A stretch of 13,648 nt of DNA from Caulobacteraceae bacterium (GTDB taxonomy: Bacteria > Pseudomonadota > Alphaproteobacteria > Caulobacterales > Caulobacteraceae), in contig SDZP01000068.1 of NCBI GenBank assembly GCA_004144935.1, forward strand, positions 1-13,648, written 5' to 3'. A program made the translations under genes and the position numbers. The notes under the pieces were generated by a model, which saw only the letters and a list, made by a program, of their open reading frames with translations, made no database searches and was not told the origin of the DNA. Below are positions 1 to 4,938 of the stretch, in pieces (within the stretch, counting starts at the first letter, position 1; every line of letters begins with the position of its first letter).

Positions 1-900
1 CTGCTGGCCCGCCGCATGGGCAAGACGCGGATCATCGCCGAGACCGGGGCCGGCCAGCACGGGGTGGCCACCGCCACCGTCTGCGCCCGCTTCGGCCTGC
101 CCTGCGTGGTCTACATGGGCGCCACCGACGTCGAGCGGCAGAAGCCCAACGTCTTCCGGATGAACCTGCTGGGCGCCGAAGTGCGGCCGGTGACCTCCGG
201 CACCGGCACCCTCAAGGACGCCATGAACGAGGCGATGCGCGACTGGGTGACCAATGTCGAGGACACCTACTACCTGATCGGCACCGCCGCCGGCATGCAC
301 CCCTATCCGGCCATGGTCCGCGACTTCCAGGCCATCATCGGCCGCGAGGCCCGGGCGCAGATCCTCGAGGCCGAGGGCCGCCTGCCCGACGCCCTGGTCG
401 CCTGCATCGGCGGCGGCTCCAACGCCATCGGCCTGTTCCACCCCTTCCTGGCCGACGAGGGCGTGCGGCTGATCGGCGTCGAGGCGGCCGGACACGGGAT
501 CGAGACCGGCCAGCATGCCGCCAGCCTGACCGGCGGCCGCCCCGGCGTCCTGCACGGCAACAAGACCTACCTGCTGCAGGACGACGACGGCCAGATCATC
601 GACGCCCATTCGATCAGCGCCGGCCTCGACTACCCGGGCATCGGGCCGGAACACAGCTTCCTGTACGAGACCGGCCGGGCCGAATACGTCAGCGCCACCG
701 ACAAGGAGGCCCTGGCCGCCTTCCAGCTGTGCGCCGAGCAGGAGGGCATCATCCCCGCCCTCGAGCCGGCCCACGCCCTGGCCCGGGTCGCCGATCTCGC
801 CCGTGAGCTCGGCAAGGACGGGCTGATCGTGAAGAACATGTGCGGCCGCGGCGACAAGGACATCTTCACCGTCGCCGAAGCCCTGGGACGGACGATTTGA
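1..900 (+). CDS. trpB: tryptophan synthase beta subunit, 5' end outside window
   Basis: PLP-dependent beta subunit of tryptophan synthase, which condenses indole with L-serine to give tryptophan in the cytoplasmic alpha2-beta2 complex. The frame is open from base 1, so 299 residues of a roughly 400-residue protein are visible. The missing N-terminal quarter carries the PLP-binding lysine. Visible motifs: AETGAGQHGVA (visible residues 13-23; the Glu corresponds to catalytic Glu109 of the Salmonella enzyme), the PLP-phosphate loop GGGSNA (137-142), SAGLDYPGIGPEH (206-218), ALEPAHALA (253-261) and CGRGDKD (281-287). The residue facing the PLP ring nitrogen, Ser377 in Salmonella, is Cys here (codon 841-843). 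The TGA stop shares its final A with the ATG of the next small frame. The catalytic body looks intact, unlike the following trpA. Confidence 0.97.
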   Translation: MLARRMGKTRIIAETGAGQHGVATATVCARFGLPCVVYMGATDVERQKPNVFRMNLLGAEVRPVTSGTGTLKDAMNEAMRDWVTNVEDTYYLIGTAAGMHPYPAMVRDFQAIIGREARAQILEAEGRLPDALVACIGGGSNAIGLFHPFLADEGVRLIGVEAAGHGIETGQHAASLTGGRPGVLHGNKTYLLQDDDGQIIDAHSISAGLDYPGIGPEHSFLYETGRAEYVSATDKEALAAFQLCAEQEGIIPALEPAHALARVADLARELGKDGLIVKNMCGRGDKDIFTVAEALGRTI

Positions 901-1031
901 TGAATTTCTCCCGCGTGCCCAGGTGGGCTTGGTGGGTTGGCGGCGTAGTCCTGATCTTCCTCGCCTGGCAACTCCTGAATATGCCGGTCGCCATCGACCT
1001 TCCTCCCTCCATCCCCCCCCCGTCCAGATGA
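900..1031 (+). CDS. 43-residue putative single-span membrane protein, coupled to trpB and trpA
   Basis: Not recognised as a named family. The ATG overlaps the trpB stop (TGATG, 898-902) and the TGA overlaps the trpA start (ATGA, 1028-1031), so the frame fills the trpB-trpA gap exactly, a layout typical of translational coupling. The product has a basic N-terminus (MNFSRVPR), a hydrophobic Trp-rich span of about residues 9-28 (WAWWVGGVVLIFLAWQLLNM) and a short proline-rich tail (PPSIPPPSR). This predicts an inner-membrane peptide with its N-terminus inside. By my count 34 of 43 codons end in G or C, compatible with coding but below its neighbours. A purine-rich stretch (GGGACGGA, 887-894) could serve as the ribosome site. 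A run of nine C (1013-1021) lies in its last codons. It could instead be a non-coding spacer, or the displaced N-terminus of TrpA if one C is missing from the sequence. Confidence 0.5.
   Translation: MNFSRVPRWAWWVGGVVLIFLAWQLLNMPVAIDLPPSIPPPSR
1013..1021 (+). repeat. C9 homopolymer tract upstream of trpA
   Basis: Nine consecutive C, six bases before the trpA ATG at 1028 and inside the last codons of the small membrane frame. With nine C the small frame ends at TGA 1029-1031. With ten C, or a -1 shift, it would read Pro-Pro-Pro-Val-Gln straight into the trpA ATG. Homopolymers of this length are prone to replication or transcription slippage and also to sequencing error. Confidence 0.9.
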
Positions 1032-1709
1032 ACAACACCCGTATCGACAAGCGTTTCTCGGCCGTGGCGGCGGAGGGCCGCGCCGCGTTCGTCGCCTATG
1101 TGATGGGCGGCGATCCCGACTATGCGACCTCGCTGGAGATGGTGCGCGGCCTGCCGGGGGCCGGCGTCGACATCATCGAGCTGGGCTACGCCTTCTCCGA
1201 CCCGATGGCCGAAGGGCCGCCGATCCAGCGCGCGGCCTTGCGGGCGCTGAAGGCCGGCATGACCCTGAACCGGACACTCGAGCTGGTCGCCGACTTCCGC
1301 AAGGGCGACGACGACACGCCGATCGTGCTGATGGGCTATCTCAACCCGCTGTTCAGCGCCGGATTCACGGCCTTCGCGGCCCGCGCCGCCGACGCCGGGG
1401 TCGACGGCCTGATCTGCGTCGACTGTCCGCCGGAAGAAGCGGGCGAGCTGACCGACGCCCTGGAGGCGGTGGGCATCAGCCTGATCCGCCTGACCGCCCC
1501 GACCACCGACGACCGGCGCCTGGCCACCGTCGTCAAGCGCACCAGCGGCTTTGTCTATTACGTCTCCGTCGCCGGGGTGACCGGGGTGAAGTCGGCCACC
1601 GGCAGGCCGGACGCAAGGCAAAACGAACGAAAACGTGACCGCAAGCGTTCTTTCCAAAGCCGGGGCATTGGCGAAAGCTGTGCGTTCGGCGAGAGTCGGT
1701 CAGGCTTGA
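1028..1709 (+). pseudogene. trpA: tryptophan synthase alpha subunit, internally deleted and frameshifted
   Basis: TrpA cleaves indole-3-glycerol phosphate to indole and glyceraldehyde 3-phosphate and passes indole to TrpB. The ATG at 1028 starts a good TrpA N-terminus: FVAYVMGGDP (21-30), IELGYAFSDPMAEGP (50-64, catalytic Glu49 equivalent at E51), VLMGYLNPLF (100-109) and FVYYVSVAGVTG (175-186). After about residue 190 (base 1597) the frame loses similarity and runs as junk to a stop at 1799-1801, inside accD. A typical TrpA C-terminus reappears in another frame from about 1626 (NENVTASVLSK, then ALAKAVRSARVGQA) to TGA 1707-1709. Salmonella TrpA has 84 residues after GVTG; only about 40 can be found here. 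The missing part should hold the GFGI and GSA phosphate-binding loops (Salmonella 212-213, 234-235). No activity is expected from this sequence as written. Either a real deletion or an assembly/sequencing fault would explain it. Confidence 0.88.
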
Positions 1710-1722
1710 GGCTTCAAAGACG

Positions 1723-2649
1723 ATGGCTATGGCAGAATCCAAGGGCGACAAGCCCACCCGTCCGCCCACGACCGGCAAGGAACGTGGCGGCGGCTGGCTG
1801 AGCCGGATCGCCCCCGGGGTCCGCGGGGCCTTCACCAAGCGCGAGACCCCCGAGAACCTGTGGGTCAAATGCCCCGACACCGGCGAGATGATCTATCGCC
1901 CGGACCTGGAGGCCGCCCTGTGGGTGACGCCGGCCGGCCGGCACATGCGGATCGGCTCGAAACAGCGTTTCCAGTACACCTTCGACGGCGGAACCTATGA
2001 GGCCCTGCCGACCCCGGAAGTACCGGAAGACCCGCTGAAGTTCTTCGACGGCAAGCCCTATCCCGAACGCCTGGCCGCCGCCCGCAAGGCCACCGGCGCG
2101 CCCGACGCCGTGGCCATCGCCGCCGGCAGGATCCGTGACGTGCCGGCCGTGGTGCTGGTCCAGGACTTCGCCTTCATGGGCGGCAGCCTCGGCATGGCCG
2201 CCGGCGAGGCCTTCATCGCCGCCGCCCGCGCCGCCATCCAGCGCCAGTGTCCGCTGGTCGCCTTCACCGCCGCCGGCGGCGCCCGGATGCAGGAAGGCAC
2301 GCTCAGTCTGATGCAGATGGCCCGCACCACCCTGGCCATCCAGGAGCTGAAGGCGGCCAGGCTACCCTACATCGTGGTGCTGACCGACCCGACCACCGGC
2401 GGCGTCACCGCCAGCTATGCCATGCTGGGCGACATCCACCTTGCCGAGCCGGGCGCCCTGATCGGTTTTGCCGGACCGCGCGTCATCGAACAGACCATCC
2501 GCGAGACCCTGCCGCCTGGCTTCCAGCGCTCGGAATACCTGGTCGAGAAGGGCATGGTCGACCGCGTGGTCTCGCGCGGCGAGATGCCGGCCATTCTCGG
2601 CAGCCTGATGGGCACCCTGATGATGGGGCGGGCCCGCAAGGCGGCGTAG
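1723..2649 (+). CDS. accD: acetyl-CoA carboxylase carboxyltransferase beta subunit
   Basis: AccD with AccA forms the carboxyltransferase that moves CO2 from carboxybiotin to acetyl-CoA, giving malonyl-CoA for fatty acid synthesis. The 308-residue length is normal. Crotonase-fold motifs are present: GGSLGMAAGEAF (153-164), AAGGARMQEGTLSLMQM (183-199), DPTTGGVTASYAMLGD (222-237), GFAGPRVIEQT (248-258) and FQRSEYLVEKGMVD (267-280). The N-terminal zinc ribbon is degenerate: E. coli Cys27/30/46/49 align with C50, T53, T69 and G72, leaving one cysteine, so zinc binding there is unlikely. I recall similar degenerate ribbons in other alphaproteobacterial AccDs, so this is probably a lineage trait. 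The start at 1723 follows a GAGG (1708-1711) overlapping the restored trpA stop; Met at 1729 is an alternative. It follows trpA by 13 bp, suggesting one transcript with the trp genes. Confidence 0.97.
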   Translation: MAMAESKGDKPTRPPTTGKERGGGWLSRIAPGVRGAFTKRETPENLWVKCPDTGEMIYRPDLEAALWVTPAGRHMRIGSKQRFQYTFDGGTYEALPTPEVPEDPLKFFDGKPYPERLAAARKATGAPDAVAIAAGRIRDVPAVVLVQDFAFMGGSLGMAAGEAFIAAARAAIQRQCPLVAFTAAGGARMQEGTLSLMQMARTTLAIQELKAARLPYIVVLTDPTTGGVTASYAMLGDIHLAEPGALIGFAGPRVIEQTIRETLPPGFQRSEYLVEKGMVDRVVSRGEMPAILGSLMGTLMMGRARKAA

Positions 2650-2655
2650 TTTTGG

Positions 2656-2815
2656 TCCTTCTCCCCTTGGGGAGAAGGTGGCCCCGAAGGGGTCGGATGA
2701 GGGGTTGAAGACTCTCGAAGCTGCGATCCGTCCCTTGCCCGAACAATTCCCCTTCGCCGGTGCGACCCCTCATCCGTCGGCTTCGCCGACACCTTCTCCC
2801 CCAGGGGAAGAAGGA
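2656..2815. repeat. RIME-like extragenic inverted-repeat element (accD-folC gap)
   Basis: Two arms of about 50 bp (2656-2704 and 2766-2815) are imperfect reverse complements of each other around a spacer of about 60 bp. Each arm holds two smaller hairpins. The left arm has a 10-bp stem CCTTCTCCCC/GGGGAGAAGG (2657-2678) and CCCCGAAGGGG (2682-2692). The right arm has GTCGGCTTCGCCGAC (2776-2790) and CCTTCT/AGAAGG around C5-A-G4 (2792-2814). Both arms carry GGATGAGGGG or its complement at their inner ends. The pattern of CCTTCTCCC, a variable hairpin and CGGATGAGGGG resembles the RIME/REP-type intergenic mosaic elements known from Rhizobium and relatives. It occupies nearly the whole gap. It may stabilise or attenuate accD mRNA. 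Confidence 0.8.
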
Positions 2816-2821
2816 CACTAG
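2792..2821 (+). promoter_or_regulatory. folC ribosome-binding site inside the repeat hairpin
   Basis: The best Shine-Dalgarno for folC is AGAAGGA (2809-2815), six bases before the ATG at 2822. The same bases form the 3' strand of the terminal hairpin of the repeat element: CCTTCT (2792-2797) pairs with AGAAGG (2809-2814), and CCCC with GGGG (2804-2807). If the hairpin forms in mRNA the ribosome site is closed. The pairing is visible in sequence; regulation through it is inference. Confidence 0.55.
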
Positions 2822-4132
2822 ATGACCGACCACCTGCTCCCCCACGACGCCGCGCTCGAGCGCCTGCGCCTGCTGCATCCCAAGCTGATCGACCTGTCGC
2901 TTGGCCGGATGCGGCGGCTGTGCGCGGCGCTGGGCGATCCGCAGCGGCATTTCCCGCCGGTGGTCCATGTCGCCGGCACCAACGGCAAGGGCAGCACCGT
3001 CGCCTTCCTGCGCGCCATGGCCGAGGCGGCGGGCCTGCGCGTGCACGTCTTCACCTCGCCGCACCTGGTGCGGTTCGCCGAGCGCATCCGGCTGGCCGGA
3101 ACCCTGATCACCGACGAGCACCTCGCCCGGGTGCTGGAAACCGTCGAGACGGCCAACGCCGGTGAGCCGATCACCTTCTTCGAGATCACCGCCGCCGCCG
3201 CCTTCCAGGCCTTCAGCGAAGTCCCCGCCGACCTGATCCTGCTGGAGGTGGGCCTCGGCGGCGCGCTGGACGCCACCAATGTCATCGAGAGCCCGGCGGT
3301 GAGCGTCATCTGCCCGGTCGACCACGACCACCGCGAATTCCTCGGCGACTCGATCACCGCCATCGCCGGTGAGAAGGCCGGCATCATCAAGCGCGGCCGG
3401 CCGGTGGTGGTCGGCTGGCAGGGCGAGGAGGCGTTCGGGGTCATCGAGGCCCGGGCCCGGGCCCTGGGCAGCCCGATGACCGCCATGGGCCGCGACGTCG
3501 ATGCCTACGCCACGGCCGGCCGCCTGACCGTGCAGGCCGAGGACCGGCTGCTGGACCTGCCGATGCCGTCCCTGCCAGGCCCTCACCAGATCGCCAACGC
3601 CGGGGTCGCCGCCATCGCCGCCCTGGCGCTCCACCTGCCGGAAGAGGCGATCGCCAGGGGCGTCGAGACCGCCCGCTGGCCGGCCCGCATGCAGCGCCTC
3701 ACCGCCGGCCCCCTGGCGGCCCGCGCCCGCGCCGCCAACACCGACCTCTGGCTAGACGGCGGCCACAACGCCCATGCCGCCCGCGCCTTGGCCGACGCCC
3801 TCACCGCCTTGCAGGCGCGGGACGGACGGGAGACCGTGCTGATCTGCGGCCTGCTGACCAACAAGGACGCCGAAGCCTTCTTCGACGCCTTCCGCACCCT
3901 CAACCCCCGCATCATCGCCACCGCCTTCAGCGCCGAGGCGGCCAGTCCGCCCGAACGGCTGGTTTCGGCCGCCAGCGCCGCCGGCCTGCGGGCCGGGGCG
4001 GCGAGCGATGTCGAGGCGGCGCTGGAGCAGGCGCTGGCGGTCGAGGGCCTGGCCCCCCGGGTGATGGTCTGTGGCTCGCTCTACCTGGCGGGCGAGGTGC
4101 TGGCGCTCAGCCGCGAGACCTGGCCGGACTAG
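2822..4132 (+). CDS. folC: bifunctional dihydrofolate synthase / folylpolyglutamate synthase
   Basis: FolC is a cytoplasmic Mur-ligase-family enzyme that adds glutamate to dihydropteroate (making dihydrofolate) and then to reduced folates, using ATP. The 436-residue length fits the family. Motifs in order: ATP P-loop HVAGTNGKGST (49-59), TSPHLVRFAERIR (78-90), LEVGLGGALDATNV (141-154), DHDHREFLGDSI (167-178), EKAGIIKRG (184-192; this Lys is the usual carbamylation site), GPHQIANA (253-260), WPARMQRL (286-293) and the C-terminal-domain motif DGGHNAHAA (312-320), followed by GLLTNKDA (343-350). No defects are visible. It is last in the + strand run after accD, separated by the repeat element, and the accD-folC pairing is common in alphaproteobacteria. 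The start is set by the AGAAGGA site six bases upstream. Confidence 0.97.
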   Translation: MTDHLLPHDAALERLRLLHPKLIDLSLGRMRRLCAALGDPQRHFPPVVHVAGTNGKGSTVAFLRAMAEAAGLRVHVFTSPHLVRFAERIRLAGTLITDEHLARVLETVETANAGEPITFFEITAAAAFQAFSEVPADLILLEVGLGGALDATNVIESPAVSVICPVDHDHREFLGDSITAIAGEKAGIIKRGRPVVVGWQGEEAFGVIEARARALGSPMTAMGRDVDAYATAGRLTVQAEDRLLDLPMPSLPGPHQIANAGVAAIAALALHLPEEAIARGVETARWPARMQRLTAGPLAARARAANTDLWLDGGHNAHAARALADALTALQARDGRETVLICGLLTNKDAEAFFDAFRTLNPRIIATAFSAEAASPPERLVSAASAAGLRAGAASDVEAALEQALAVEGLAPRVMVCGSLYLAGEVLALSRETWPD

Positions 4133-4142
4133 AAAAGGCGCT

Positions 4143-4754
4143 CTAGCCCAGGACGAAGTCCCCGGGCGCCGGCGCCGGGGCCTTCAGACCGCCGATCAGG
4201 GCGCGCAGGGCCAGGCGATAGCCCTGGAAGGTCTCGCGCTCGGCCGTCAGGGCGACCCGGTCGAACAGCGCGGCCAGGAGATCGGCCAGGGGCGCAACGG
4301 GCAGGTCGGGAACGATGCCGGCCGCCACGATCTGGCGCAGGCCGGATTCCAGCCGGGTCTTGAGATGCTGGCCGCGCAGGGCCTCGATACGGTCGGGCCC
4401 GAGGACGACGGCGCCCTCGACCAGCAGGATGCGACGGCGGCCGGGCTCGGCCATGGCGATGACATAGGCCTCGCCGCCAAGGATCAGCTGTTCGACCGGG
4501 TCGCGATTGGCCAGCGAGGCCTTGCTCATGCGCAGGGCGACATCGGCAAGCTCGGCGTTGACCACCCCGGCGAAGACGGCGGCCTTGTCCGGAAAGTGGT
4601 GGTAGAGGGCGCCGCGCGTCACCTTGGCGGAGGCGACGATGGCGGGCGTCGACGCGGCCGCATAGCCCTTCTCGGCGAACAGCTGGCGGGCCGCCCAGAG
4701 GATTCGGCCCCGAGTTTCGCGCGTGCGCTGGGCATTGGGGCGGCGGTCGGGCAT
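4143..4754 (-). CDS. TetR/AcrR-family transcriptional regulator
   Basis: A 203-residue TetR-type repressor. The N-terminal helix-turn-helix is clear: TRGRILWAARQLFAEKGY (14-31), TPAIVASAKVTRGALYHHF (36-54), then PDKAAVFAGVV, the standard TetR DNA-binding signature. The rest is a helical ligand-binding domain whose inducer cannot be read from sequence. The gene faces folC (10 bp between stop codons) and lies downstream of pnp, but an intrinsic terminator sits between, so it should have its own promoter. No divergent or co-transcribed target gene is adjacent; the target may be its own promoter or lie elsewhere. The ATG at 4754 fits the domain start. GAGG directly abuts the ATG, too close for a normal ribosome site. 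The C-terminal Ala-Pro repeat (APAPAPGD) is encoded by a GC-rich near-palindrome. Confidence 0.9.
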   Translation of the reverse strand: MPDRRPNAQRTRETRGRILWAARQLFAEKGYAAASTPAIVASAKVTRGALYHHFPDKAAVFAGVVNAELADVALRMSKASLANRDPVEQLILGGEAYVIAMAEPGRRRILLVEGAVVLGPDRIEALRGQHLKTRLESGLRQIVAAGIVPDLPVAPLADLLAALFDRVALTAERETFQGYRLALRALIGGLKAPAPAPGDFVLG

Positions 4755-4761
4755 CCTCGGA

Positions 4762-4789
4762 AAGATACAGGGTGTCTGTTTGTGAGCAA
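4762..4789 (-). promoter_or_regulatory. candidate tetR promoter with overlapping operator-like dyad
   Basis: Reading on the - strand, TTGCTC (4789-4784), a 16-base spacer and TATCTT (4767-4762) make a plausible but weak -35/-10 pair. The dyad ACAG-N5-CTGT (4767-4779) lies in the spacer, where a self-repressing TetR protein would bind. The -10 box is only 7 bases from the ATG, implying a leaderless or nearly leaderless transcript. The evidence is short motif matches only. Confidence 0.3.
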
Positions 4790-4885
4790 GAGGGCGTCAG
4801 CTGCTTGCCTGTCGCTCGCCCGCTAAAGCGGCGCCCTCGGCAAGTTTGCGGCCCGATCGTCCCGAAACGCGCCCAGCCGCCAACG

Positions 4886-4915
4886 AAAAAGGGCGGCCCT
4901 CGCGAGCCGCCCTTT
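4886..4915 (-). terminator. intrinsic terminator after pnp
   Basis: On the - strand GGGCGGC, an 8-base loop and GCCGCCC form a perfect 7-bp GC stem, followed immediately by TTTTT (complement of 4886-4890) and preceded by AAA. It lies 23 bp past the pnp stop. This is a textbook Rho-independent terminator and separates pnp from tetR. Confidence 0.9.
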
Positions 4916-4938
4916 CCGTAACTGGCAGAAGCCCTCGC

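Noticed and set aside
840..899. An upstream ATG extending the small membrane frame to 63 codons
   Set aside because: It lies inside trpB and adds a charged stretch; the ATG at 900, overlapping the trpB stop, is the better start.
866..1657. A 263-codon open frame on the - strand opposite trpA
   Set aside because: Antisense shadow; TrpA motifs on the + strand explain the region.
1710..1801. A true 257-residue TrpA ending at 1801
   Set aside because: Residues beyond about 190 match no TrpA; the real C-terminus is found in another frame, and the run-on overlaps the conserved accD start.
2650..2821. A Rho-independent accD terminator
   Set aside because: The 2657-2678 stem is strong but is not followed by a U-run; it is better explained as part of the inverted-repeat element, though it may weaken read-through.
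2483..3634. A 383-codon open frame on the - strand opposite accD/folC
   Set aside because: Antisense shadow of conserved genes, running through the intergenic repeat; its Gly/Asp/Arg-rich product has no recognisable domain.
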